Part shown: one piece after another, positions 16,090 to 24,855 of the stretch
Position numbering within the stretch: position 1 is the stretch's first letter
Layout of the letters: each line of letters starts with the position of its first letter
Translations under genes and position numbers: made by a program
The notes under the pieces: generated by a model
Databases searched by the model: none
What the model was told of the DNA's origin: nothing
The model's input: only the letters and a program-made list of their open reading frames with translations
From: an uncultured Fluviicola sp.
GTDB lineage: Bacteria; Bacteroidota; Bacteroidia; Flavobacteriales_D; Crocinitomicaceae
NCBI GenBank assembly: GCA_937919725.1
Contig: CALFOS010000307.1
Location: 1 to 37,327 of the forward strand
Direction of reading: 5' to 3'
Length of the DNA: 37,327 bases

Positions 16090-17019
16090 ATGGACATAAA
16101 GCGATCAGTTGTAAAAGAAATTAAGGTGAAATCATTCCAAGAACGAGGAATTTCGCTCTTCATCAAGCGCGATGATTTGATCGATTCCGAAATCTCAGGG
16201 AACAAATGGCGCAAGCTCAAATACAACATTGAACTTTGCAATTCGAAGAAGAAGGAAGGAATTTTAACCTTCGGAGGAGCGTTTTCCAATCACTTGGTGG
16301 CAACAGCTGCGGCGTGTAAAAATTCGAAGTTGAAGTCGATTGGAATGGTGAGGGGAGAGGAACTCAATCCAGAAAGTAATTCAACTCTAAAGCGTTGCGT
16401 CGAGCTGGGAATGGAACTCGTGTTTATTTCACGGGAAGAATACGCCCTCCGAAACGACAAAGCGCTGCACGAAACGATTGGTGCAGATTATCCAAGTTTT
16501 CAAATTGTGAATGAAGGCGGCGCGAACTATTATGGAATGATCGGTTGTCAAGAAATAATGACCGAAATCGAAGAAGAAATTGACCACATATTCGTCGCGC
16601 AAGGGACTACCACCACGAGCTGCGGAATTCTATTCGGGCTTGAAGATCACCAAAAAATTCATGTTGTTCCCGTATTGAAAGGCTTCGATTCGCTTGCAGA
16701 AATGTCCGAACTTTTTTGGAAAACGGGCATCGACAAAGAAACGGTAAGCGATTTGATGGAGCGCGTAAATGTTTATCCCGAGGCGCACTTTGGTGGCTAC
16801 GCGAAATTCACGCCTGAGTTAATCGATTTTATTCGTTCGTTTTATGTTGAGCACGGCATCCAACTCGATCCAGTATATACTGGAAAGGCGATGTTTGAGT
16901 TGATGCGCCAGTTGGAATCGCCGAGTTTTGACAATTCAAGGGTGCTTTTTATCCACACAGGTGGATTGCAAGGGATTCCCGGAATCGAAAAGCAACTGGG
17001 CCAGAAGTTATTTCAATAA
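16090..17019 (+). CDS. D-cysteine desulfhydrase / ACC deaminase family PLP enzyme
   Basis: A 309-residue fold-II PLP enzyme. The cofactor lysine is K39 in SGNKWRKLKYN, followed by the phosphate/substrate loop GGAFSNHLVATAAA, and later the PLP-phosphate loop VAQGTTTTSCGIL. FIHTGGLQGIPG at the C-terminus is a hallmark of the family. It probably deaminates a small amino acid such as D-cysteine to pyruvate, ammonia and sulfide; ACC as substrate is possible but not shown. An ATG at 16086 is out of frame. The gene stands alone between a divergent DUF5522 gene and a strong terminator. Confidence 0.88.
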   Translation: MDIKRSVVKEIKVKSFQERGISLFIKRDDLIDSEISGNKWRKLKYNIELCNSKKKEGILTFGGAFSNHLVATAAACKNSKLKSIGMVRGEELNPESNSTLKRCVELGMELVFISREEYALRNDKALHETIGADYPSFQIVNEGGANYYGMIGCQEIMTEIEEEIDHIFVAQGTTTTSCGILFGLEDHQKIHVVPVLKGFDSLAEMSELFWKTGIDKETVSDLMERVNVYPEAHFGGYAKFTPELIDFIRSFYVEHGIQLDPVYTGKAMFELMRQLESPSFDNSRVLFIHTGGLQGIPGIEKQLGQKLFQ

Positions 17020-17061
17020 AAAAATCGTCCAGACATTCCAAAGAAGATCCAGACGATTTTT
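17020..17061. terminator. Bidirectional terminator
   Basis: AAAAATCGTC (17020-17029) and GACGATTTTT (17052-17061) are perfect inverted repeats with A- and T-runs at both ends. A shared CCAGAC lies inside each arm edge as a direct repeat. It separates the convergent PLP enzyme and T9SS genes. Confidence 0.85.
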
Positions 17062-17086
17062 CGGTTTAGCTGAAACGTTCAGCGCG

Positions 17087-19834
17087 TTATCTTTTCACAA
17101 GTCGTAGAACTTGTCGTCCAACTTCATCTTCAATCGAAACAAGGTAAATGGCATTGTCCAAGTGTGAGATCGAAATTTCTTGTCCGTCCATAAAATTTGT
17201 TTCAGAAGTAACAACCCTTCCGTTCAAATCATAAATCACGACGTTCGCTTGGCCGGAAATCCCTCGAACACGGAAAGATAAATTCGCTGGATTAGGGTAA
17301 ATCAGGAATTCGTGAAGCTCAGGCTCCACAATGTTCAACGTACTTTCAGAAACATAGGTTCCAAAATTCCCTCCACATGGCGTTGTGTTTGTTCGGAACA
17401 TGGTGCGAATATTTGCACTTCTCTCAAACAGGCGTGTTAAGCTAGAGTCGATGGAAGCGTTTACTGAATCTAATCCAAGGACGAAAGCATTATATAGGAT
17501 TAGTGTGTCTTGTTGAGCCAAATCAGCTGGTCCAGATGCTCCAGACATTCTACGATCGCCAGGCGTGTTTAGAGTGAACTCGAAATCATTATTTCCGTGA
17601 TCAATTCCACCTGATGAATAGAAGAGTGGGTCTGAATTTCCAAAGGACGTATGTCTAACAGTAACTCCATTCACAGTTTGTGGAACCCCATTGGGGTAGG
17701 TCCCTGTCATTGCTTGATAAAAACTCCCAAAATCATTAACTGAATTTGTTGCGTTTAGCGATGATTCAAGCGTGTAGTGCTCGTTGTTTGGTATTCCATC
17801 TCCGAATCCAATTCCGTTTATCGACTCGCCAGGTCCAACTCCAATTGGTCTATCCGTGCCAATATTAGTTAACTTAACTCCCTGAAGTGTCATAACGCCC
17901 ATTGCTGGAAGTCTGGCGCCAAAACCAACGTTGCCGCCATTTGTCTCATCATTCAGGTCGCCGTTATACCCATAAATGATTCCCAATTCAACGTTACTTC
18001 CAACATAGTCATCTGAGTAGTTGCCAATGTCGAAATCCACATAATTACCCGCATAGAGCTCCACAAGATCGTGCGTTCTGGAGAAGTTGTCAGTTCGAGT
18101 GAAGATGGTGTTTTCCAAATCTTCATCGTTTAGACAATCGAAACTGAAGAAGTACTGATGTATTTCAAAAGAGGTGCTTAATTCCGCAAAAGAAGATTGA
18201 TGGAAAATGTTCAACAAACACGCATCGCCATAAATCGCTGGATAGTCACCATTTTCGGGGTTGTAGATATTGTTTCCATCCAAATCAATAAATCCTGCTA
18301 AATCTGCTGCTTGACCTTTGTTTACATCTCCGTGTGCTGGCCAATTGTGAATGGAGAAAGGCATCTCATAATTCGGATCATTCAAACCAATGCCTGTGAT
18401 GTGCGATTCGATCATTTCACGCGTCACATAATATCCACGATTGTATTTGTCCATGTCTTCAAAACCGTAAGCGTTTGGATTGGTGTACGGTCCAGGAATA
18501 GCCAATGTGGTGTATTTCCCAGCAAATAGTAGGGTGTCTCCGCTCTGTGTTTTGGCTCCAATATCGAGCTTTGAGCTATAGATCAAAGAGCGTTCTATGC
18601 TATCGAGAACGTACGTTAATCCCGCAGTGAAGTTTGGCTTGTTAAAGCTAATCCCACAGTGATTGGTGTGATAATGTATTTTGTGATGGATGAGCTCTCG
18701 GTTATATTCGACAAACGACTCAATTGATGATGTTAAATCGTCGCAAATCAAGGTTAGGGAATAAGGCGTATCCAGGAATTTGACGCCATCTACTCCCGTT
18801 TCGGATGGATAAATTCTGCGTAAGCCCACAATGTACACCTTGCTGCCAATTTTGGTTGAGAAAGTTGTTATGTTGTCAGTAATATTAGAGGAAATCACAT
18901 TAAAGTTAGCATCTAAGTCAATCTGCTTCGTTCCTTGTGAACCGTGACTCCAAATTCGGTACGATCCATTGTTCAATGCGTACATTTCTTCGGCACCCAG
19001 ATTAAACGTGTTTGCGCCCTGGTAGGTTCCTGAGGTGCTTAATGTGAATGAAGTACTAATTGTCGAGTAGTCTTGTCCTCTGAAGACTACGATTTCTCCA
19101 AGGTTGTTTTTCATCAGACTTGTACATGTAGCTGGTGCACTTGGAAGTGTTATATTTTGAAACGATCCAGAAATTGTTCGCTTAAGAATAGTGTTGCTAA
19201 ATCCAATATATTCAATGTCCCCATCGATCAATAAATCGATCCCCTTGGCATACTGATAGCCTGAAGAACTTATAGTGAGAGTTGGATCAGCTGCCGTGAT
19301 TGAATTGCTTGAGGTGTTCGACATTGATGCTGCAACTCTGTGGATTCCATTATTACCACCCACGGTATTGCCGAGATAGGTAATGAGGCTGTCACCTTTC
19401 GCGATGGAGTTCGAAAATCCAGTCCGATACATTGAAGGAAGTTGATGAAAGTTCGAAAATGTCCCGCTTATCGGATCAATTGTAATGTACCGAACAACGA
19501 ATTGTGCAGTGATTGGCCTTAAGATACAAAGCGTGATTTTCCCATCCGAACCAACTCCAGCTCCACTCAGTTGCATAGCAGTGGTGTTGAAGGAAGTGTA
19601 TTCTGAAATGCGATAATTACTCGTATTTCCCTCTGAATCAACGGAAATAAGGCTTACTACCAATGTGTCACCATGACTTGCACGAATGCTAACTAATTCT
19701 GTTGTATTCGATCGTTCGATCAGCACAGAATGTCTGTGTAAAAAGCCTTCTGAGGTATAAATTGTCCGCGAATACTGCGCAAAAGCAGAAGATGAAAACA
19801 CGAGAATGAGTGCGAGAAGAAGTTGATTTTTCAT
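17087..19834 (-). CDS. Large T9SS-exported protein with type A sorting domain
   Basis: A 915-residue secreted or surface protein. A signal peptide (MKNQLLLALILVFSSSAFAQ) is cleaved near residue 20. Residues ~25-340 are a beta-rich N-terminal part with repeated short strands. The middle part (~400-830) has a pattern seen in large Crocinitomicaceae secreted proteins: WPAHGDVNKGQAADLAGFID, LDGNNIYNPENGDYPAIYGD, GDGIPNNEHYTLESSLN and a GDRRMSGASGP segment. Residues ~840-915 form the T9SS sorting domain (FLIYPNPANLSF, IYDLNGRV, AIYLVSIED, final LRLVKR). Asp-rich DLDGN-type loops suggest calcium binding. The ligand or activity is unknown. Confidence 0.88.
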   Translation of the reverse strand: MKNQLLLALILVFSSSAFAQYSRTIYTSEGFLHRHSVLIERSNTTELVSIRASHGDTLVVSLISVDSEGNTSNYRISEYTSFNTTAMQLSGAGVGSDGKITLCILRPITAQFVVRYITIDPISGTFSNFHQLPSMYRTGFSNSIAKGDSLITYLGNTVGGNNGIHRVAASMSNTSSNSITAADPTLTISSSGYQYAKGIDLLIDGDIEYIGFSNTILKRTISGSFQNITLPSAPATCTSLMKNNLGEIVVFRGQDYSTISTSFTLSTSGTYQGANTFNLGAEEMYALNNGSYRIWSHGSQGTKQIDLDANFNVISSNITDNITTFSTKIGSKVYIVGLRRIYPSETGVDGVKFLDTPYSLTLICDDLTSSIESFVEYNRELIHHKIHYHTNHCGISFNKPNFTAGLTYVLDSIERSLIYSSKLDIGAKTQSGDTLLFAGKYTTLAIPGPYTNPNAYGFEDMDKYNRGYYVTREMIESHITGIGLNDPNYEMPFSIHNWPAHGDVNKGQAADLAGFIDLDGNNIYNPENGDYPAIYGDACLLNIFHQSSFAELSTSFEIHQYFFSFDCLNDEDLENTIFTRTDNFSRTHDLVELYAGNYVDFDIGNYSDDYVGSNVELGIIYGYNGDLNDETNGGNVGFGARLPAMGVMTLQGVKLTNIGTDRPIGVGPGESINGIGFGDGIPNNEHYTLESSLNATNSVNDFGSFYQAMTGTYPNGVPQTVNGVTVRHTSFGNSDPLFYSSGGIDHGNNDFEFTLNTPGDRRMSGASGPADLAQQDTLILYNAFVLGLDSVNASIDSSLTRLFERSANIRTMFRTNTTPCGGNFGTYVSESTLNIVEPELHEFLIYPNPANLSFRVRGISGQANVVIYDLNGRVVTSETNFMDGQEISISHLDNAIYLVSIEDEVGRQVLRLVKR

Positions 19835-19856
19835 AAGGCTGGGTTTAAGATTTACC

Positions 19857-19864
19857 CAAACTTA
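19857..19864 (-). promoter_or_regulatory. -7 element of the large T9SS gene
   Basis: Minus strand TAAGTTTG located 22 nt before the ATG at 19834. The 126-nt gap between this gene and folP contains nothing else evident; no TTG lies at ideal -33 spacing. Confidence 0.45.
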
Positions 19865-19960
19865 CATGGAACTCTTCGATTTATTCTACGCAAAATGACC
19901 TTCTGCACGAACGATTGAGTAATCAGTTAAAACTAACGAGTTAAGGAAAATTGAAATCGA

Positions 19961-20815
19961 CTAGTTCAGCAAATCAATGAGCGCTTTTGCTTCTTTGACA
20001 TCGTGCACACGAAGAATTTTCGCGCCTTTCAAGAGGGCAATAGTGTTGAGAGCGATCGTTCCTTCCAACGATTCTTCAGGCGAAATTCCGAGTTTCTTGT
20101 AAATCATCGACTTTCGGGATAATCCTACTAAAACAGGTTTCCCGAAGAGTTGAAACGCGTCCAGATTGCTTAAAAGATGGTGATTTTGTTCAATCGTTTT
20201 GGCAAATCCAAATCCGGGATCGAGGATGATGTCGTGGACACCTGATGTTTGAAGATGAGCGATTTTCTGAGAAAAATAGAGTGAGATTTCTTTAAAAATG
20301 TTCTCGTAATCCGTGAGCGATTGCATGGTCGTTGGGGTCCCGCGCATGTGCATGAGAACGTATGGAACGTTATATTTCGCCGTGACAGCTACAATTTTTG
20401 GATCGATTTCAAATCCGCTTACATCGTTGATGATATTAGCTCCCGCTAAAATCGCTTTTTCAGCTACTTCGGATCGAAAGGTATCAATCGAAATGGCAAT
20501 CGCTGGAAACTCGGAACGAAGGGCTTCGATGATCGGCAAAACGCGCCCAAGTTCTTGATCAATAGTTATTTCTGCTGCGCTGGGTCGAGTGGAGTAACCG
20601 CCAACATCAACGATTTTCGCGCCTTCCAAAATCATTTGCCGTGCGGTGTCTAGCGCGCTGCTTCGTTCCTGCTTCCGACTTCCTGCGTAGAAAGAATCGG
20701 GTGTGGCGTTCACAATTCCCATCACCACTGGAATCGACAAATCGAGCAAGTAATCACCCACTCGAATGCTGCTAATCGAACCAAAATATGTATCTTCAAC
20801 GCTTGAATTTTGCAT
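19961..20815 (-). CDS. folP: Dihydropteroate synthase
   Basis: A 284-residue cytoplasmic enzyme that joins p-aminobenzoate to dihydropterin pyrophosphate in folate synthesis and is the sulfonamide target. The family motifs are in order: VMGIVNATPDSF (strand 1 and first loop), DVGGYSTRP (second loop), SIDTFRSEVA, INDVSGFE, VLMHMRG, DPGFGFAKT and VGLSRKS with the catalytic lysine, then the final RVHDV. Length and order match FolP. The track begins with GTG at 20818; the adjacent ATG is the better start. Its start lies only 10 nt from that of the divergent DUF1599 gene, an arrangement conserved in many Bacteroidota. Confidence 0.96.
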   Translation of the reverse strand: MQNSSVEDTYFGSISSIRVGDYLLDLSIPVVMGIVNATPDSFYAGSRKQERSSALDTARQMILEGAKIVDVGGYSTRPSAAEITIDQELGRVLPIIEALRSEFPAIAISIDTFRSEVAEKAILAGANIINDVSGFEIDPKIVAVTAKYNVPYVLMHMRGTPTTMQSLTDYENIFKEISLYFSQKIAHLQTSGVHDIILDPGFGFAKTIEQNHHLLSNLDAFQLFGKPVLVGLSRKSMIYKKLGISPEESLEGTIALNTIALLKGAKILRVHDVKEAKALIDLLN

Positions 20816-20825
20816 CACACATCAG

Positions 20826-21380
20826 ATGAATAAAACGAATACCGAATACACAAATGTAATCAATGTTTGCCGAGAACTTTTCTCGAAAAAAACAAGCGAT
20901 TATGGAACGGCTTGGCGCATTTTACGCCCAAGTTCGTTGACTGACCAATTGTTTATCAAGGCACAAAGAATCCGAACGATTCAGGAAACAGGGGAAAACA
21001 AGGTGGGAGAAAATATTGAGGATGAATTTGTTGCGATCGTTAATTACTGCATTATGGCGATCATTCAGGTCTGTGAAAAGGATTTGACCGAACTCGAACT
21101 GCCAGCAGATGAAGCCGTCCGACTGTACGAGAAATACGCCAAAATTGCCTTCGAATTGATGGAGATGAAAAACCACGATTACGGTGAAGCATGGCGCGAT
21201 ATGCGGGTCAGTTCACTCACAGATTTGATCTTACAAAAAATTCTTCGCGTTAAACAAATTGAAGACAACAACGGTGCAACGCTCGTGAGTGAGGGCATCG
21301 ACGCAAATTATTACGACATGATGAATTACGCGGTTTTCGCACTCATTCACATGGGAATTGGCCAAAATAATTCGGCATGA
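20826..21380 (+). CDS. DUF1599 protein with two internal repeats
   Basis: A 184-residue cytoplasmic protein. I start at the ATG encoding MNKTNTEYT, because the upstream part of the ORF runs back across the folP start. The chain contains two copies of one unit: DYGTAWRILRPSSLTD at residue 25 and DYGEAWRDMRVSSLTD at residue 118, each followed by a K-x2-R-x3-IE helix and later by a (V/M)NY(C/A) helix (IVNYCIMAII; MMNYAVFALI). The domain has been linked, from phage neighbourhoods, to nucleotide modification, but no activity is proven. It overlaps the next gene by 4 nt (ATGA), starting the long plus-strand run. Confidence 0.85.
   Translation: MNKTNTEYTNVINVCRELFSKKTSDYGTAWRILRPSSLTDQLFIKAQRIRTIQETGENKVGENIEDEFVAIVNYCIMAIIQVCEKDLTELELPADEAVRLYEKYAKIAFELMEMKNHDYGEAWRDMRVSSLTDLILQKILRVKQIEDNNGATLVSEGIDANYYDMMNYAVFALIHMGIGQNNSA
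20851..20858 (-). promoter_or_regulatory. Candidate folP -7 element inside the DUF1599 coding region
   Basis: Minus strand TACATTTG, 35 nt upstream of the folP ATG and within codons 9-11 of the divergent DUF1599 gene. With 10 nt between the two start codons, each promoter has to lie in the other gene. No good -33 TTG is seen. Confidence 0.4.
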
Positions 21381-23254
21381 AGCAACGAATAGCGACATAT
21401 TCTGGACGATCTAAGGTGTTCAATATCGTTTTTGTAGTTGTCAATCTGCTTGGACTTGCGCTGCTTGTGCTGGCAAATCACGAAAAGTTTGTTGACGTCG
21501 CGCTTTTGTTCAATCTTCTCGGAATCGGACTTTTACTTGTCTCCATCGCTGGAATGGTTCTTTTCAAAGGGAGATTGATGATGTCGGGCGTTTCACGCGT
21601 GCTCGTGGGAGGTTTGTTCATCGTTTCAGGACTCGTGAAAGCAAACGATCCACTCGGATTTTCATACAAACTTGAAGAATATTTCGAAGATGGCGCACTC
21701 GCTTACCGCATCAAAGAACTGTTTGGAGCACCTGAATTTTCGCTCGAATTCTTGATGAGTTCGGCACTCGCGCTGAGTGTGATCATTTCCATCGCTGAGA
21801 TCGTTTTAGGAGTGATGACGATCGTCGGCGGGAAAATAAAACTCGTTGCATACGCGCTTTTGGGAATGATGCTCTTTTTCACTTTTCTGACTTGGCATAC
21901 CGCGAATTGTGATCCTCATTCAAAATTCTTGGACCGAGATACCTACGCTATGTCCGATCCTGTTGCGCAGGAAAAACTCGAAGAAGCCAAGTCGAAAAAA
22001 GTGAAGATTTTTTCTCAAACTGACGAAGAATTGGTCGTAGATGAAATGAAATCTCCACAATGCGTGACGGATTGTGGTTGTTTCGGCGATGCGCTCAAAG
22101 GTTCGGTTGGTCGATCGCTCACGCCGCATGAATCTATGTGGAAAGATTTGATTTTGCTCTACTTCGTCGTGTGGATTTTCCTTGCGAAGCGACGTATTTA
22201 TCCTAATTCAGTGCAAGAAAATCTCATATTTTCTGGAAGTTCCTTGATCCTCATCTCGTTTTTCTCGTGGGTCTTTGGCTGGTATTTCCCAATTGTCTTC
22301 GCACTTTTTGCCATTTTTGGCTCGCTGTGGATTCGAAGAGTGGGAGGAAAGCTCCTCGGGAATTATTTGGGATCGGCCTTGTTGGTGATCCTGCTTTCAG
22401 CTCTCGTAGCCGGATTTAGCTTGCGTTATGACCCCATCAAAGATTACCGACCCTATCACGTTGGTTCCCATTTGAAATGGAAAATGACAGACGGCATTCC
22501 TGGGGTTTATCGATCTGAGTTGCTCTACAAAAACAAGAAAACAGGAAATAAACGTAGCTTTGAGTCATCTTCCGACGCATATGCGAAATCCAAAATTTGG
22601 GAAGATGAGGATTGGATTTTCGTGAAAATGGTTGATCGTGAGATTCGAGCTACGATCAGACCGTCCATCGCTGACTTTTCTCCCTTCGTTGCTGTTTCTG
22701 ACCTCACAGATGCCGAGCGAAATCTTCCTTTTGTGAAATCGATGCTCGCCAATGCAAAAGTGAAACAAATCCGACTTTTATCGTTACTAAACAAAACAAC
22801 GGAAGAAGTGCTACTGAGTGAATTCAATCGAACGGCTTATCCAGCAGACGAATACCAGATTTTGGACACTATCGAAGTGATAAATCCAGAACTTTCTGAT
22901 ATCGTGATTACGGATGCCTTGCTGCGCGAAAAACGTGTGGTCATCTTGATTTCTCGAAATTTTAACGAAGCAGATTGGTCGAGCATGCCCCGAATTAAAG
23001 CAATTGCTCAATCGTGTGCACAGAAGAAGGTTCCCTTCGTGATGATTGCAAATGGCACGCGGGAGCAGATCAAAGCGTTCCGTAAAACGAATAGTTTCAA
23101 ATGCGCGATTTTCTCGATGGATGAAATTGAACTGAAAATTATGTCTCGCTCAAATCCTGCATTGTTGGTTCTCGAAAATGGCGTGGTAGTGGAAAAATAT
23201 TCGCGCCGAACTATTCCGACAGGAAAAAAATTCAAAGAATATCATTTAAAGTAA
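21377..23254 (+). CDS. BT_3928-like membrane protein: MauE/DoxX-type domain plus thioredoxin-like C-terminus
   Basis: A 625-residue inner-membrane protein of the family that sits between DUF1599 and tpiA in Bacteroidota. Residues ~15-370 hold about nine membrane helices. They include a DoxX/MauE-like four-helix section with SRVLVGGLFIVSGLVKANDP and the cysteine motif CVTDCGCFGD (C229, C233, C235), typical of redox-associated DoxX/MauE proteins. Residues ~375-625 are soluble. The stretch RVVILISRNF ... SNPALLVLENGVVVEKYSRR, with a probable cis-proline at P594, resembles a thioredoxin fold that lacks its CxxC pair. A role in extracytoplasmic thiol chemistry is inferred. It overlaps DUF1599 by 4 nt and precedes tpiA by 8 nt. 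Confidence 0.83.
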   Translation: MKQRIATYSGRSKVFNIVFVVVNLLGLALLVLANHEKFVDVALLFNLLGIGLLLVSIAGMVLFKGRLMMSGVSRVLVGGLFIVSGLVKANDPLGFSYKLEEYFEDGALAYRIKELFGAPEFSLEFLMSSALALSVIISIAEIVLGVMTIVGGKIKLVAYALLGMMLFFTFLTWHTANCDPHSKFLDRDTYAMSDPVAQEKLEEAKSKKVKIFSQTDEELVVDEMKSPQCVTDCGCFGDALKGSVGRSLTPHESMWKDLILLYFVVWIFLAKRRIYPNSVQENLIFSGSSLILISFFSWVFGWYFPIVFALFAIFGSLWIRRVGGKLLGNYLGSALLVILLSALVAGFSLRYDPIKDYRPYHVGSHLKWKMTDGIPGVYRSELLYKNKKTGNKRSFESSSDAYAKSKIWEDEDWIFVKMVDREIRATIRPSIADFSPFVAVSDLTDAERNLPFVKSMLANAKVKQIRLLSLLNKTTEEVLLSEFNRTAYPADEYQILDTIEVINPELSDIVITDALLREKRVVILISRNFNEADWSSMPRIKAIAQSCAQKKVPFVMIANGTREQIKAFRKTNSFKCAIFSMDEIELKIMSRSNPALLVLENGVVVEKYSRRTIPTGKKFKEYHLK

Positions 23255-23262
23255 ACGCATAA

Positions 23263-24009
23263 ATGGCTCAAAAGATAGTAGCAGGAAATTGGAAAATGAA
23301 CCTACAGTTTGATGAAGGGGAAAAGCTCGTGAACGAAATTTTGGAAGGAAAGCGATCAAATAGCGTGAGTGTCATGATTTTTCCACCTGCACTCTATGTG
23401 CAACATTTTTCTGAATTGGGTGATGGTCGGATCAGTATTGGCGTTCAAAACTTCCATGTACACGAGAGTGGAGCATACACCGGCGAAATTGCCATTCCTC
23501 AAATCAAAAGCGCCGGCGGAAGCATCGGATTGATCGGTCACAGCGAACGTCGCGGACTTTTTTCAGAAACAAACGCGGACTTAAAAGCCAAAGTGGATGC
23601 CGCGATCGCTAACGACTTCAAATTCATCTTTTGCTGTGGAGAGCCCCTCGAAATCCGCGAGGCTGGAAGAGAGTTTAGCTACGTAAAATCGCAACTGGAA
23701 GAAAGTCTCTTTCACCTGACCGCAAGCCAAATGGCAGGAAAAATCCTTGCGTACGAGCCCGTGTGGGCAATCGGAACAGGGAAAACAGCAACTTCGGCGC
23801 AAGCAGAACAAATGCACGCGGAAATTCGTTCATGGATCACCGATAACTATTCTGATGAAGTCGCAAATTCAGTATCAATCCTCTATGGAGGAAGTTGTAA
23901 CGAAAAAAATGCCAGAGAAATCTTCGCCTGTCCGAATGTGGACGGTGGATTGATTGGCGGAGCATCGCTCAATTCGGAGTCATTCTTGGAAATCATAAAC
24001 GCGTTTTAA
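23263..24009 (+). CDS. tpiA: Triosephosphate isomerase
   Basis: A 248-residue cytoplasmic TIM-barrel enzyme that interconverts dihydroxyacetone phosphate and glyceraldehyde 3-phosphate. Catalytic residues are in place: the lysine of AGNWKMN near the N-terminus, the histidine of GHSERR, and the glutamate of AYEPVWAIGTGKTA, whose IGTGKT part is the mobile loop 6. Phosphate binding is by YGGSCNEKNA and the GGLIGGASL segment. Its length is normal. The stop overlaps the prmA ATG by one base (TAATG). Confidence 0.97.
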   Translation: MAQKIVAGNWKMNLQFDEGEKLVNEILEGKRSNSVSVMIFPPALYVQHFSELGDGRISIGVQNFHVHESGAYTGEIAIPQIKSAGGSIGLIGHSERRGLFSETNADLKAKVDAAIANDFKFIFCCGEPLEIREAGREFSYVKSQLEESLFHLTASQMAGKILAYEPVWAIGTGKTATSAQAEQMHAEIRSWITDNYSDEVANSVSILYGGSCNEKNAREIFACPNVDGGLIGGASLNSESFLEIINAF

Positions 24010-24854
24010 TGGAATCACTCGACACACTTGAATTGACGCTTACCCTCTCGCCTAAAGATCCGTGGAGTGAAATTCTTATTTCCGAACTATCTGAATTAGG
24101 ATTTGATGGATTTTTGCAAACTGACGAGGGAATTCAGGCCTACGCAAACGCGTCCATCGATCCGGAAAAAATAATGGATGAACTGTCCATCGCACGCAAT
24201 CAGCAAGTGACATGCGCTTGGAAAGCGAAGGTCATTCCACACCAAAATTGGAACGCGCAGTGGGAAGCCGATTTTCATCCAGTGTTTGTGGAGGACTACG
24301 CAACTATTCTCGCGCCATTTCACGACGAATCGCTCGGAAAGGGAATGGTGGTGCGTATTCAGCCGCAAATGTCCTTCGGGACAGGTCACCACCAAACAAC
24401 ATGGATGATGACAAAGGCGATTTTTGAATTGCCGGAGATGCCCTCAGATGTGCTCGACATGGGAACAGGAACAGGTGTTTTGGCGATTATAGCGGAAAAA
24501 TTGGGAGCGAAACGTATTCTCGCTATTGATATTGAAGAATGGTCAGCTGAAAATGCCCGTGAAAATGCTGATCGAAACAGCTGTACAGCAATCGAATGCA
24601 TGTGGGGCGACCGCGATAAAATGGAAGGACATGACTTTGGATTAATTATTGCAAACATCAACAAGAATATTTTGAAAGCGCAGATGGAAACCTATGCTTC
24701 GACATTGAACACGAACGGAACATTGCTCTTGAGTGGCTTTTTCTCGACGGATGTGGAGGAATTGATAACTTTTGCTGCACCATACGGTCTTACAATCGAG
24801 AAGGAATTCGCCAAAGATGAATGGGCGGCACTTCAATTGAAAAAAAATGGATAA
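24009..24854 (+). CDS. prmA: Ribosomal protein L11 methyltransferase
   Basis: A 281-residue SAM-dependent enzyme that trimethylates ribosomal protein L11. The N-terminal L11-recognition domain covers ~1-100 (WSEILISELSELGFDGF). A linker with WNAQWEADFHPV, the PQMSFGTGHHQTT motif that precedes the SAM fold, DMGTGTGVLAIIAEKLG as motif I, and the IIANINKNIL motif follow. The order and length are typical. The start overlaps tpiA by one base, and the end runs into the start of the next large gene. Confidence 0.95.
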   Translation: MESLDTLELTLTLSPKDPWSEILISELSELGFDGFLQTDEGIQAYANASIDPEKIMDELSIARNQQVTCAWKAKVIPHQNWNAQWEADFHPVFVEDYATILAPFHDESLGKGMVVRIQPQMSFGTGHHQTTWMMTKAIFELPEMPSDVLDMGTGTGVLAIIAEKLGAKRILAIDIEEWSAENARENADRNSCTAIECMWGDRDKMEGHDFGLIIANINKNILKAQMETYASTLNTNGTLLLSGFFSTDVEELITFAAPYGLTIEKEFAKDEWAALQLKKNG

Positions 24855-24855
24855 C

